A stretch of 64,000 bases of DNA from Pictodentalium vernedei (taxonomy: Eukaryota; Mollusca; Scaphopoda; Dentaliida; Dentaliidae): NCBI GenBank assembly GCA_031216915.1, contig CM062296.1, positions 59,881,084 to 59,945,083 on the forward strand, given 5' to 3'. Made by a program: the position numbers and the translations under genes. The notes below the pieces were generated by a model. That model was not told where the DNA came from, made no database searches, and worked only from the letters and a program-made list of their open reading frames with translations. Shown here in pieces: positions 34,328 to 45,822 of this stretch. Position 1 is the stretch's first letter, and each line of letters begins with the position of its first letter.

Positions 34328-34475
34328 CATTTTGTTTTGGGGCCTCTTATTCGCTCAAGTTCAGCAATTCGTTTCTTTTCCAGAAGGCGGTCCTCTTCAA
34401 TTCGAAGTCTTTCCATACGTAGCTGAGCTAGATCTTCAATATATGGAGATGTAAAATTTATTCCTGCTGCTGATG
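34328..34475 (-). CDS. Internal exon of an unidentified host gene (exon B)
   Basis: The exon is 148 bases. It follows an acceptor TATTTTTTTCAG and precedes a donor ATG|GTAAATA, both read on the minus strand. It begins with CA, completing GCA with the G left by exon A, and ends with TG, completed to TGG by exon C. It encodes 48 whole codons, starting SAAGINFTSPYIEDLAQLRM, then ERLRIEEDRLLEKKRIAELE and RIRGPKTK. The middle is a highly charged stretch with regular leucine/isoleucine spacing, likely a single long helix or coiled coil. It is free of repeat sequence. The protein was not identified. Confidence 0.85.
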
Positions 34476-34708
34476 CTGAAAAAAATATATGAGTGAGACA
34501 AATTCATGTTGTATTGAAATCACATGAAGCCAACAATAAATACACTAATATATCATCCTTTGAGTGCAACAAGGTGCTATCTGCAATGCAAACCCTAACT
34601 TGTTGGAATTTGCCACTTGTTGGAAGTTCTGTATTGGTGGTGAGAATTTTGCCTATGGTGAGGGGAAAAATGAAAAATCTAGAGATGGATGCCACTCCCT
34701 CCACCTTA
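34476..34708. other. Intronic non-coding stretch
   Basis: No recognised element. Confidence 0.5.
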
Positions 34709-35021
34709 CAGTTAAAAATAGAAGTCCTGTCTGAAATGTGCACAAATAGCACATCGATCTGCACGTTAATCTACGCATTATGAACGTAGTAAGGCTATCA
34801 AATGCTGTACATATGACATGTGCATAAGCAATGTTTCAGCCAATGGACCTCCAGGTAACCCGGAGGTCCATTGACAGAAACATTGCCTGTGTTTGCTATG
34901 AGTAACCATGAGAAACTGCCGTGCTTTGGATGCCATGCGATATGGCAACTGCGTGCAATTCCTACATGCAATTAGGCCTAGATAAGCGCACAGTTCGTGA
35001 CAGGACTTCTACTTTTAACTG
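34709..35021. mobile_element. TA-flanked MITE, CAGTTAAAACTAGAAGTCC family (copy 3)
   Basis: Ends CAGTTAAAAATAGAAGTCC and inverted CAGTTAAAAGTAGAAGTCC with TA on both sides; central palindrome GCAATGTTTCAGCCAATGG and mirror. It is slightly more diverged than the other copies. Confidence 0.88.
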
Positions 35022-35400
35022 TACATTGCATGATTTTCCCACGCGATTGGAGATGGTATCTTGTTGTGCTCAAGAGATATGATAGTGCTGCAGACTCGGT
35101 GATGTTCTTTACATTCAGACTACTAAACAATTATACTAGACATCATGACCATTCTCTGATATAGCACATGTGAAAAATCTTTCACATATTTCAAATTCAG
35201 GTAAAAGATATCAAGTTTGTTGAGAAGTCTGAGCACTTGGTAAGTGGAGCAGCTTATTCAGGTTTGGTTAATAGTTACGCAACTAAACTTTCAATGGCAT
35301 CAAATCACTAGCTTAGACATAAAAAGGATGGTTTTGGTTCTCAAGTAATCCATCATTGAAATTAAATCTCTTTGAACGTTCTTATTTATTTGTTATACTT
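35022..35400. other. Intronic non-coding stretch
   Basis: No recognised element. Confidence 0.5.
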
Positions 35401-35853
35401 ATTTATTGGGTTTTCCTAACACTTTTGACAGCTATAGTGACCTCATGTCAGACAGTTTTACGGGCAGAGGAAGCAAGAGAACCTGAAGAGAAGCACCAAG
35501 CAGTGATGAGGAATTGTCAGACTCCCCAATGTTCTAACTCCACATGAGCAAGATTAGCAGAGGTTTGCACCATTGACGTGCAGTATGCTTTAATTAGTAC
35601 ACAGTGCCACTGTACCCCCACATTCGCAATCGGGATTAAGTGAATTGCCCAGTGACACAACGCATTTACCCCTGGTGGGGATTGTACCACAGGCATCTGA
35701 AAACCTGACCTATTAAATAAGCTCCAAGTGAACTGATATCGACCCTATTTCAAAATACCCCCTTTTATATATAATATACACCTGGTGGTGCACCTGCATG
35801 GACCTTTCAGTTTGAAGTTCAATGCTGTAACCACAGAGCCACTGCAATCCATA
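35401..35853 (-). mobile_element. SINE, second subfamily, interrupted before its head
   Basis: Read on the minus strand, the head (35853-35798) is GCAGTGGCTCTGTGGTTACA, then GCATTGAACTTCAAACTGAA. The body has GGCAATTCACTTAATCCC, GCACTGTGTACTAATTAAAG and AGTCTGACAATTCC, ending near an ATAAAT tail. About 100 bp of foreign sequence (35690-35797) separates head and body. Confidence 0.7.
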
Positions 35854-35924
35854 ATGTTTTTATTGGCTTGCAGTATCTTCCCAAATTAGTTTGAACTAGC
35901 ACTGCATGGTATATTGGTAAATCA
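35792..35924 (+). repeat. 133-bp block identical to 38144-38276 (first copy)
   Basis: By direct reading, every base matches the second copy. The block holds a minus-oriented SINE head (to about 35853) plus about 70 bp of flanking non-SINE sequence (TAATGTTTTTATTGGCTTGC onward). Confidence 0.85.
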
Positions 35925-35949
35925 TAAAAATAAAAATGCCTGAAGATCC

Positions 35950-36098
35950 GCATACAGTTAAACCTGGAGGTCCATTGGCTGAAACATTGCTTGTGTTTTT
36001 TGTCGATATATACACAATTTGAAAGTTATAGCTTGGGTGATAACTCCACTCCACGGTGATTTAGTTACAATCCACTCTCCACGTACTGTATGTCCACG
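35950..36098. mobile_element. Half of the CAGTACGTGGAGAGTGG MITE joined to a foreign TIR
   Basis: It begins ACAGTTAAACC (like the CAGTTAAAAC family), runs directly into GGAGGTCCATTGGCTGAAAC and continues into GTTATAGCTTGGGTGATAAC and CCACTCTCCACGTACTG, which is the right half of the element at 52842-53098. It looks like a hybrid or deleted copy. Confidence 0.6.
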
Positions 36099-36099
36099 C

Positions 36100-36287
36100 A
36101 TATATTTACCACATAGTAAAAATCATCATCAGTAAAATTTTAATTAATGAAGTACCAATTTGTACCTGGTGCTTCATTAATTAAATTTTTGATGATTATT
36201 CCTGTAATTAGTGTTTGGAATATTATTGTGCCCATAAATATATTGCCCACACGTGGAAAGTGACCAGTCCAAGGCGACTGTACTGTA
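36100..36287. mobile_element. Partial CAGTGGCCGTGG-type MITE
   Basis: AAATCATCATCAGTAAAATT, the central GCTTCATTAATTAAATTTTT and the end GTGACCAGTCCAAGGCGACT match the right three quarters of 15409-15656. The left end is replaced by the preceding fragment. Confidence 0.65.
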
Positions 36288-36893
36288 GCGCCTACTTTTG
36301 GCGATATTCCTATAGCATTAACGCAATATTTTAAACATATTTTGGCAAATATTGCAAGACAAATGTGCGTTTGACGCGATATTTTCATAATTATCATTCT
36401 TAACTTTTTGGATGAAAAGAACAGGAGCAAATACTTATAATAATATGGGTGATTTGAGTCATGCAAAGCTTTTTATGTTAAACGATCTGACGTAGTTGAT
36501 GTATTTGCTGATGTCGCTGTAATTAAAGTTTGGCTTTCCCTTGGCCTACCCAGAATCTTGAATGTCCTCGAGAGTATGTTTACAAAATTGCAGTTTAAAC
36601 GTTTATAAATATAAAGCTCTCAATCTTTAAAGTCAAAAGGAGAAGGGTGAGTCTTCCTTTTGCGTTCGATAACAACGATATCAAGCACAAATTGGGGTCT
36701 GTGATGTAAAATGAAATAAGAAATATTTGTGAAAGCAACGAAATGGCCTACTTGAATGTGTTAAAAGGAAACCGAAATTAAGCTGCATCTGATCAAACTG
36801 AGAGCTCAGTTTGGATGTGCAAAAGATCATATTTCCAAATCACAGGTTAAACGACTCCGTCTGTGATATATTTTGGACACATTTTAACCCTTT
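36288..36893. other. Intronic non-coding stretch
   Basis: No recognised element or exon. Confidence 0.5.
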
Positions 36894-37134
36894 ACCTAAC
36901 AAGAAAAGCAGACGACACTTGCAAAAAAAATTCTTGAATAACTAATTTTTTTCATTTTTTGTCTCAAAAACATAGGTTATGACCCCTCGTTGGAACGAGC
37001 TCGACGAGCTCGTTCCAACGAGGGGTCATAACCTATGTTTTTGAGACAAAAAATGAAAAAATAATGAAAATTAATTGGCGATTTTTGAGAATAGCGCTGG
37101 CCGGTTTTGGCCGTTACATTGGGTAAAGGGTTAA
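36894..37134. mobile_element. piggyBac-like TTAA MITE, subfamily 2
   Basis: TTAACCCTTTACCTAACAAG to CATTGGGTAAAGGGTTAA, in the opposite orientation to the copy at 11845. The central hairpin has arms of about 55 bp around GACCCCTCGTTGGAACGAG. Confidence 0.88.
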
Positions 37135-37789
37135 AATATCTATTATTAACAAAATATGAAGTACTTTCTTGTTTGTTTGACTTAAATTTCACAGTGAAAA
37201 ATATCTTTCCTAATCTTTCGTAAAATTCAAAAATTATCCAGAAGTATATATGCATAAGCAAGAATACGTCTACCCAGCACTACAAACTGATGAACTGACT
37301 GTAAAATACTGTGTTCAGTATCTGGATTGTTTTTTAGCTTTGTGCTTATTAAAATATTTTTTTGTGTACTTGTTTGTTTTGTAATTGCATTGAAAATATT
37401 GTTGTTAACAATTATCTGAGTGTTTGTTTACTGTCTAGCATTGATATGACTTCACTAATTCTTTTTGCTTGTTTAACTGAAATGATTACTGTTAGTAATT
37501 AATCATGTGTTGTTTTTAATTTTTACCTTGATGTGATGTTGGTGTTGTAAATAACACAAATATAATGTAAACAATATAACACATTTAGTTTGGAAGTTAA
37601 TACGTTATATACATGTAGGTTTCTTTATTTCGTCATCTTAGAGCGTTCGACCGGCCAAATCACGATCAACTGACGAGATATTCGTATAGAACTATCGTGA
37701 TATTCAGATATGAATGTGACACAAATATCACCCAAATAGCATGTTATTAGCGCGACCATGTTTCCACTTTATTGTAGACTGTACTGTAA
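37135..37789. other. Intronic non-coding stretch
   Basis: AT-rich; no recognised element or exon. Confidence 0.5.
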
Positions 37790-38045
37790 CTTAATCCTGA
37801 TTGCCCACATGGGAATGGGAGGATGCTGGCACTGCGTACTAAGGCATAATGCATGCTGATGGTGCACCTGTATTCAACCAATGCTAACCATGCGTGGGTG
37901 GAATTAGTACGTTGGGTATTCTGACAATTGCTTGCCATTGCTCAGTGGTTCTCTCCAGATACTCCGGCTTCCTCAATCCATAAAACTGTATGACATGAGG
38001 TGACCCTGGCTGTCCAAAATGTCGTTAACCTCAATAAATCAATAT
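37790..38045 (+). mobile_element. SINE body and tail, second subfamily, headless
   Basis: It includes TGCATGCTGATGGTGCACCT, TTCAACCAATGCTAACC, GGTTCTCTCCAGATACTCCG and GTCGTTAACCTCAATAAATC. No tRNA or 5S head precedes it. Confidence 0.75.
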
Positions 38046-38143
38046 ATACATATATAAAAGGGAGTATTTTGAAATAGGGTTGATATCAGGTCAACTGGAA
38101 CTTATTTATCTCTTTAGGTTAGGTTTCAGATGCCTGTGATCAA

Positions 38144-38276
38144 ACCTGCATGGACCTTTCAGTTTGAAGTTCAATGCTGTAACCACAGAGCCACTGCAAT
38201 CCATAATGTTTTTATTGGCTTGCAGTATCTTCCCAAATTAGTTTGAACTAGCACTGCATGGTATATTGGTAAATCA
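38144..38276 (+). repeat. 133-bp block identical to 35792-35924 (second copy)
   Basis: It carries an orphan minus-oriented SINE head plus the same 70 bp of flank. The ~90 bp before it (AAAGGGAGTATTTTGAAATA onward) match 35690-35780 in inverted orientation. Confidence 0.85.
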
Positions 38277-38429
38277 ATAATTACGGTATTTAAAACAATA
38301 CTGATCAATAAGGCAATGATTTTAAATGCCAGTATATAATCATAAGTAATGGTACTGTATCAAACTATCAATGGCAAGACAAAAATTGTATCCCTATGTG
38401 CTGATGGGGCATCGGTGAATATGGGTGTA

Positions 38430-39866
38430 AATGAAAGTGTCAATGACATTGCAGTTCAACTTGACAAACTTGAACTTGGTAAGTTATAAATGAAATGGCA
38501 AAATTGAAGATCATTGGTACCAATGTTATTTGATGAAATTTCAACATAACAGCATTGTGTGTGTGTTCACAACGTCAGAGTAATCCATGCATATTTAAAT
38601 GTAAACTGTAAGACTGGCTAAAGGAAGAATGTTGATACACAAATGCAATCAATTCAAAGATTGTTGCTAACAGCAACAGTTTTTGAAGGAAATGAAAAGA
38701 AAATCAATAGCTCCTATCTTTGTCACCCTGCATAAGCATACAAAGTTTCAAAATAACCTGATAATGAATGTGCCCTCGGAGGCACGCCAAAGGAAGATGT
38801 TAATGCACAAATGCACAAAGTAGAAGGTCATTGCTTGTGGAAATGGTTTTTTTGTTTGTTTTTTTTTATGGAAATTCATAAATATACCCTGCAGAAAGTA
38901 CAAAAGGGATAAGTTGATGCACAAATGCAGTAAGTTCAAAGGCTGGTGATAACGACAATAATTTTTTATGGAGTTGAAAAAAAGCAATAGCTCACATCTA
39001 GAGGTCACGCCGAACACACATACCAAGTTTCAAAGTGATCCGATCATAAACGTGCCCTGAAGGGTGAAATATTGAGGTCTGACTAAACTAAGTTCAAAGG
39101 TCAGCGGCAACATTTTTTGACAGAAATGGAAGAAAATCGACAGTTCCCAAATAGATGTCACCCCACACAAGCCCACCAAGCTTGCAAGTGATCCAATCAT
39201 AAATGTGCCCTGCAGGGTATGTCAAAGGGAAATATTGATGCTTAACTGCACTAAGTTTTTACAAAGTTCATCGAAGGTCATTGCCAGTGGCAACATTTTT
39301 TGATGGAAATGGAAGAAAATCAATAGCTCCCATCTAGAGGTAACCCCAAACAAGCAAAGTTTCAAACCGATAAGATCATAAATGTGCCCTGTAGGGCATG
39401 CCAAAGGAATATATTGATGCCTGACTAAACTAAGTTCAAAGATTGTTGCCAGCGGCAACATTTTTTGACAGACGGAAATGGAAGAAAATTGATAGTTCCC
39501 ATCTAGAGGTCCCCCCAAACAAGCATGCCAGGTTTCAAAGCAATCCGATCATAAATGTGCCCTGCAGGGTGTGCCAAAGGGAAATATTGAGGTCTGACTA
39601 AACTAAGTCCTAAGAACGTTGGCCGTGACAACATTTTTTGACGGCAATGGAAGAAAATCGAGAGCTCCCATCTAGAGGTCACCCCAAACAAGCATACCAA
39701 GTTTCAAAGCAATCTGATCATAAATGCGACCTGTGAGGTGTGCTAAAGGAAAATGTGTACATACATACATACATATGCCTGGACATACGTACATATGTAA
39801 GTACGGCGACGGACGAGAAGTGATGGCAATAGCTCAGCTTGACTTTGTCAAGTTGAGCTAAAGATG
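38430..39866 (+). mobile_element. Helitron-like element with 169-bp tandem core (copy 2)
   Basis: The left end is GAAAGTGTCAATGACATTGC followed by TTCAACTTGACAAACTTG; the right end is CTCAGCTTGACTTTGTCAAG plus TTGAGCTAAAGATG. The interior is colinear with the element at 6112 but has fewer core units. Confidence 0.75.
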
Positions 39867-41439
39867 GTGCAATGACTGTCCTGAAAAAAAGAGATCAATG
39901 ACTCTGTTCCACTGGTGCAATACTCTTCACATAAATTTGAACTATCAATTCATGATGCCTTCAAACAATCTGATGATTTTAAATTTGTTGACAATCTGAT
40001 GGGATCACATTTTAAAATGGTATAATATTGTTTCAGTTGTGTTTTATTTTTTTAATCTGATCAAATAATAAAAGTTTCATTTGTTGCATAATATAGTGTT
40101 GTGTTTTTTCTCCACAATATCAAGGAATAAAACCTTATCACAATATTAGAGGGCCTCATGTTGACAAGGAATCACAGCTCAAAATTCTTTACCCAAAACT
40201 TACTTAATTCTATTGCAGTACCCATTATGGCATGATCGTTGCTTTATCTTATGGCAAATTTGAAATTATTGTCTTACAGTTACCTGGAATGCGACTTGTA
40301 CAATGGTAATAGTCAATAAAGCCTTAAGGAAGATACTGTCACCCATATGTCACATTCACTGATGAACATCAAAATCACGATTTTTAGCAGTTTATCAGAT
40401 CTTGTTTAAAAAAGAAAATTTCCAAGTTAGTTACATGAAAATTTGAAACAAGCTGTAACAAAAAGGTGATTTTTGGAACCCCAAAATACAGTGAATTTTC
40501 ATCCCAAAAGCCACCAGAAGGCTCCACATTTCAAAATTTTTCTGGAGGGAGAACCCTAGACCCTCCTACGTAGACACTCGCTGAAAATGCCTTTAGCATC
40601 TGTACTCGGTTATGCAAAATCATTTGGGTTATGCAAAAAAAAAGTTTGCATAACTTCTTTTCGGGTTATGCTAATTTTCAATTGCTGCACCCCTGAATGC
40701 TGAGTTTGATATTATTACTGTTGATATGTCAATCAACCATTCAATTCTATCATTCTCCGAGGATTCTGATTTTATCCTGATAACCTTTGATATACTTACT
40801 GATCTGAGACCATGTTTCTGATTTATATATTTATACCCAAAACACATCAAAGGTTTACAGCAATAATCAAAACTACTGCATATTTTTGTTTCAAGTTATG
40901 TGACAATGACCATCATTAACTTGCATAATTTATTCAATATCACAAGATCATTGTGCATGAACTACGAACTCATGAGACTTTAAAATTTAGACTTCTTTGA
41001 TTGATGTATACAAGTCTGTATAAGTTAATATTCATGTTCAAAAATAACTGAATTGCTGCCCATAACAATATATGTCATTACGGTATTTCATTCAAGAACC
41101 TCAGCTTTAACCCTTTACAATTTACACAACACACTCAATATAAAAATTTGTTAATTCATTTTTAAGAAAATTTATTTAAAAAAATTACTGTGATGCCAGT
41201 TTGTAAATTATGCAGGTGTATGTGGCTGATTCGTTTGGTGAAGGGGAAGGGGGGGTTTAAAGGGTAAATCCTCTACATTACTTGATTGGAAGGCACTGAT
41301 ATGTAATTCTTGTTTCTCGGGCAATTTTTCCTAGATTTGATGATGGAGAGAGGCTTTTTTTTTCCCTCTTTTTTTTAATCCACAAAACATGTGTTGAAAA
41401 TAATCGAAATTAGAAATTTTACTCCTTACTCTCCCCTGC
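39867..41439. other. Intronic non-coding DNA with a decayed TTAA MITE
   Basis: At about 41107-41270, TTTAACCCTTTACAATTTAC and GATTCGTTTGGTGAAGGGG look like worn ends of the piggyBac-like family. The rest is unassigned. Confidence 0.45.
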
Positions 41440-41684
41440 CAAGCCAGAAAATAAGCAGACTGTCATCTGCAAAATGAGGTCCCTAGAGGGTAAATTTGGT
41501 GATGGTAACCTGCACAATAGCGTAGCATCACCAAATTTACCCTCTGTGAATCTCAATCAGGGTCTCAAACCCAAACAGACAAAGGTACGTAGAGGATAAA
41601 TTTGTCCACTGTATGAGATAGCATCAGCAAATTCACCCTCTGAGGACCTCATTCTGCAAATGTCAGATTGCTTATTTTCAGGCT
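41440..41684. mobile_element. Double-hairpin MITE with 10-bp TSD (copy M4)
   Basis: Ends CAAGCCAGAAAATAAGCAG and GCTTATTTTCAGGCT; flanks TCTCCCCTGC and TGACCCCTGC match at eight of ten positions. Confidence 0.75.
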
Positions 41685-42340
41685 TGACCCCTGCCAAACA
41701 AAAGTGACATCACATTTATTAATTTTTGGAGAAAGAGGACAGCATCATGATTATTAGACGCCATCATCATTATTACAATGAGTAACTGTCGTTAGAATAT
41801 CCGATCAGCAAGTCGGCCTAAAAACAACAACACCCGAAAACAGCATTTGTTTAAGAAATTATTGTTTAAAATTTCATGGATTTCATTGATGTGTATACCA
41901 TCCAGGCTGGTCATAATTTGTGTGTACCTGTCAAAGGGTCCTGCAGAAATGTTTTGCATAATCTCCCAATATTGTGTACCCCATCCCCTTGAGTTCCTTT
42001 GATCCACGTCAAATTTGCAGGAGTAAAACACAGGTAATGTTAAGTGGCATTTGTGGAAATAGCTTCAAATCACTCCCGTAATTTTGGTAGGCCTGCCATC
42101 ACTATTATTTGGCACCATCACTTTTATTTACTGGATTCAGAAATGTGCTGCATCACTATTATTTGCCCATCATTATTCTTTGGCAGAGGAGAGTACCCTA
42201 TTATGTGGATTCAGCAGTGAAAATTTCCATAATCAAATTTAACCCAACAACATATCTTGATTCACAGAACTCAGTGAGCTTTGTCAAACAAGATATATGT
42301 TTGGTTACATTTTAAGTCATCCAGTGCGAAATACATGTAG
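41685..42340. other. Intronic non-coding stretch
   Basis: No recognised element. CACTATTATTTGGCACCATCA recurs loosely at 42090-42190. Confidence 0.45.
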
Positions 42341-42476
42341 TATCAGCAAAAAAGATTTCCTACAAATGTTCCTTCTGTACTACAAAATGTAACTTACGAC
42401 CCCCTCATTGCAATGAGGGGATCATAAGTTCCGTTTTGTAAAGAAGGAACATTTGTAGGAAATCTTTTTGCTGATA
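42341..42476. repeat. Long hairpin, TTAA-MITE-like core
   Basis: CAGCAAAAAAGATTTCCTAC and AATGTTCCTTCT are mirrored at 42440-42476. The centre is GACCCCCTCATTGCAATGAG followed by GGGATCATAAGTT, similar to the GACCCCTCGTTGGAACGAG cores. Clear TTAA ends were not found. Confidence 0.7.
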
Positions 42477-42769
42477 ATTGGAACACGTTCATTGAGCTTG
42501 ACCTAATAAGGGTTTCAAGCTATGCTGAGAAGCAAAGATTGAAATCTGATAAGGAATTTTTGAAAAGATCTGCCTGGTGATTATGTACATGTAAGGTACA
42601 TGTGGAGCTTTCTGTACAGTTATTGTAAACACAATTTTTTCTGAGATCAAATTATGATTCACTTTATAATACCATAGTTGATTTTTTGGGTAAAAAAAAA
42701 CTAGAGATGGTCTGTTGCCTGGTACACCTCCACTGTGGCATACCACCTATTGTGGGGGACTGAAAAAGG

Positions 42770-43198
42770 GCATTCATTTTTTCTAAGTAAAAAAAAAAAA
42801 AATCCAATATGGCCGCTAATCGGCCATCTTGAAACTGAGTGGGAAAAACATTACGTCATGCACTTCCCCTCATCATGTTGATAATTTTTGTGAAGTTTCA
42901 TTAAAATGCGACTAATACTGTGGAAGTAGTTCGCTCCACAAGTTTACCTAAAAAAAAAAAAATCCAATATGGCCACCAGTCAGCCATCTTGAAACTGAGC
43001 AGGAAAATAATTATGTCACGTACTTCCCTTCATCATGTTGATCATTTTTGTGATGATTCATGAAAATGCGGCTAAAACAGTAAAAGTAGTTCACTCCACA
43101 AATTTACATGTGCAACGGACTGACAACGACGACAGACCAACCGACAAACAAGTTGACTCCTATGTACCCCCGTAAACTTCGTTTTGTGGGGGTATAAA
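42770..43198 (+). mobile_element. Two ~180-bp tandem units with a GGGGGTATAA hairpin end
   Basis: AATCCAATATGGCCGCTAAT and AATCCAATATGGCCACCAGT start two similar units (42808 and 42961). The 3' end has a run of GAC motifs and the hairpin TACCCCCGTAAACTTCG with TTTTGTGGGGGTATAA. It resembles the other Helitron-like 3' ends in design. The 5' end is unclear. Confidence 0.6.
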
Positions 43199-43399
43199 AA
43201 ATGCTGCAAAATCAAGATGGCAAAAAAAACCCTCAAAAATGAAAATAGTATTTTAAATTCAGTGTTCTTGTATTTCTTCTTCTGACAGGTAGTATTATAT
43301 TGTCATGGGGCAGGAGCGGACAGAGGATATCCAGTAGATCATGAAGCAGTCATGATCTAGTCAAAATTCTCTATATTTATTTATATTACTTATTGGAGT

Positions 43400-43963
43400 T
43401 TAACCCTTTACCCAACGAATCGGCTGCATCCCCCGTGTAATATGCAAATTCAGCAGTTGAAAAAATATGATTTTTCAAAACATTTCAACAAAACCATATC
43501 ATGTGACCCCTCTTTGGAACGAGCTTAACGAACTTGTTCCAACGAGGGGTCACATGATATACAGTTAAAACTAGAAGTCCTGTCATGAAATGCGCACAAA
43601 TAGCACGTTGATATGCACGTTAATGAGCGCGTTATGGCCCAAGAAAAGCTGTCAAAATCTGTACATGTCGCCTGTGCACAAGCAATGTTTCAGCCAATGG
43701 ACCTCCGGGTTACCCAGAGGTCCATTGGCAGAAACATTGCATGTGTTTGCTATGAGTCACCTGGAGAACCTACAGTGCTTTGGATGCCATTCGATATGGC
43801 AATTGCGCGCAATTCCAACGCGCAATTAAGCCTAGATAAGCGCACTATTTGTGACAGGACTTCTAGTTTTAACTGTAGTTTTGTTGAAATTTTTTGAAAA
43901 ATTAAAAAAAATGATATTTAAAATAATAAATTTGGATATCGTCTGCGTTGGGTATAGGGTTAA
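43400..43963. mobile_element. piggyBac-like TTAA MITE, subfamily 1, split by another MITE
   Basis: Ends TTAACCCTTTACCCAACG and CGTTGGGTATAGGGTTAA. The hairpin around CGAGCTTAACGAACTTG precedes an inserted TA-type MITE at 43562-43875. Removing the insert and one TA restores the order seen in the copy at 10908. Confidence 0.9.
43562..43875. mobile_element. TA-flanked MITE, CAGTTAAAACTAGAAGTCC family (copy 4)
   Basis: 314 bp, perfect family termini, TA at 43560-43561 and 43876-43877. It is inserted between CACATGATA and GTTTTGTT of a TTAA MITE. Confidence 0.95.
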
Positions 43964-44050
43964 GGTCACATATTTTTGCACAATGGCTACAACATGGTTA
44001 TAAAGTCAACTCTAGCCAATTGTTTATACCCATGTTGTCCACTTCAACCA

Positions 44051-44259
44051 TTTATACCCAATGCAGACAATATCAAAATTTATTATTTTAATTATTATTT
44101 ATTTGAGATTTAAAAAAAAAATTCAACCAAACCATATCATGTGACCCCTCATTGGAACGAGTTCACATGATATGTTGAAATATTTTGAAAAACAAATGTT
44201 TTCCAATGGCTCATTTTGTAAATAACACAGATGAGGCCGATTTATTGGGTGAAGGGTTG
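44051..44259. mobile_element. Decayed piggyBac-like MITE, subfamily 1
   Basis: TTTATACCCAATGCAGACAA and TTATTGGGTGAAGGGTTG are worn ends; only one arm of the centre (GACCCCTCATTGGAACGAG) remains. Confidence 0.7.
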
Positions 44260-44589
44260 CCATTTGTAATGTGATCACAGTAGTCAGTACTATACAATCA
44301 ATCAGATTGAAGATTTCATTGAATAATACTACTTTTTCTGCGTTTACTCTTGGGGTCCAAATAAACAAAGGGTGCTTAATGATAGTACAGAGTAGAAGAA
44401 ATGTCCTCAAAATTAAATAATAGTACACGGGTGAAAAAATGGATTCATTTTCCACAATATTCTTTGTTTACTCCTGTAAGAAGTAAAAGAATATGCCTCA
44501 GCCTTCGTTTGACTGTTATTAATTATTTAAAATTTTACATTGAGGTGATCATTATTTTAAAATCAATCATTTAGAATTAAATAAAAAAC

Positions 44590-45135
44590 AAGAGCTCATG
44601 TATCTCTGAAGCAATACAATGTCCCCTACCGGACTAATGAGCATTAATAATTATACAAATGTTATAACCTAGATGTGATCAGCATAAATTCCGTTGAAGC
44701 GTTTCCAAAAAAAAGTCCGAAAAACTGATATTTTGGTGCTTTTCCATAATTCCAAGGGCCATAACTCACACATGAATAATGCAATCAGTATGAAACTCAA
44801 ACTTGATCTGTAAATTATCGTACTATAGTAAGTTACCAAGAATGAAATCATTCCATTGAAGCGTTTCCAAAAAAAATCTGGAAAACTGATATTTTGGCGG
44901 TTTTCCATATTTCCAAGGGCCATAACTCACACAAGAATAATGCAATCAGCATGAAACTAAAACTTGATCTGTAAATCATCGTTCTATAGTAGGTTACCAA
45001 AAATGAAATCATTCGGTTGAAGCATTTCCAAAAAAAGTCCGGAAAACTAAAATGTGACTGACAGACTGACAGACTGACAGATGGACAGAGTGCAAACGTA
45101 TACTCCCCTCCGGCGATGCCGGTAGGGGACTAATA
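44590..45135 (+). mobile_element. Tandem-cored element with CCGGTAGGGGAC hairpin end
   Basis: The left end contains AATGTCCCCTACCGGACTAA; the right end contains CTCCCCTCCGGCGATGCCGG and TAGGGGACTAATAA. The shared inverted motif is GTCCCCTACCGG. Two and a half units of about 178 bp contain TTGAAGCGTTTCCAAAAAAA and GGGCCATAACTCACAC. Three GACAGACT repeats precede the end hairpin. Confidence 0.75.
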
Positions 45136-45336
45136 AAGAGGCCCAAATAAGAAGAGTACAGTGGATATTATTTCTCAAAATTTAATAACAGTACGTGTAT
45201 GTTTAATTGGATCCCTAGAGTACTGTTGTGAAGGTGAAGAATTCTTCAGAAGTCAAACAGAGAGATGTACATGTGTGGGCATAAAATATGATTACGTCTC
45301 AGTCATGGTTGTTTATTCTACATTAAATCAATCTCA

Positions 45337-45587
45337 TTAACCCTTTACCCAACGTAACGGCCAAAACCGGCCAGCGATATTCTCAAAAATCGCCAATTAA
45401 TTTTCAAAATATTTTCATTTTTTGTCTCAAAAACATAGGTTATGACCCCTCGTTGGAACGAGCTCGTCGAGCTCGTTCCAACGAGGGGTCATAACCTATG
45501 TTTTTGAGACAAAAAATGAAAAAAATTAGTGATTCAAGAATTTTTTTTGCAAGTGTCGTCTGCTTTTCATGTTAGGTAAAGGGTTAA
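45337..45587. mobile_element. piggyBac-like TTAA MITE, subfamily 2
   Basis: TTAACCCTTTACCCAACGTA to GGTAAAGGGTTAA. It is nearly identical to the copies at 11845 and 36894, with hairpin arms over 50 bp. Confidence 0.9.
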
Positions 45588-45639
45588 AAAATTTAATACA
45601 TTCAGTCACAAGTAGAAGTTCAAGATACGATGACACAAT

Positions 45640-45822
45640 AGAGCCAGGCATGTCAAAGTACTGCCGTACCAACTTAACCAGTACCAGGATGGGACAGAGC
45701 CGAAGAAGAAAACAAGTTACCAAAAGTTAACGGATGACAGATGAGGGATGAGACGACGGACGACAGACGCCATGTGATGGCATAGCTCACACTGGCTTGC
45801 AGTCAGGTGAGCTAAAAAATGA
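45640..45822 (+). mobile_element. Fragment plus a Helitron-like 3' end
   Basis: GGCATGTCAAAGTACTGCCG at 45646 matches an end of the element at 10480-11310. From 45730, GACGACGGACGACAGACG is followed by the hairpin CTCACACTGGC and GCAGTCAGGTGAGCTAAAAA, the same design as other 3' ends here. Confidence 0.55.

Noticed and set aside
44123..44455. 110-codon minus-strand open frame
   Set aside because: About half lies in a decayed TTAA MITE and the rest has no protein-like features.
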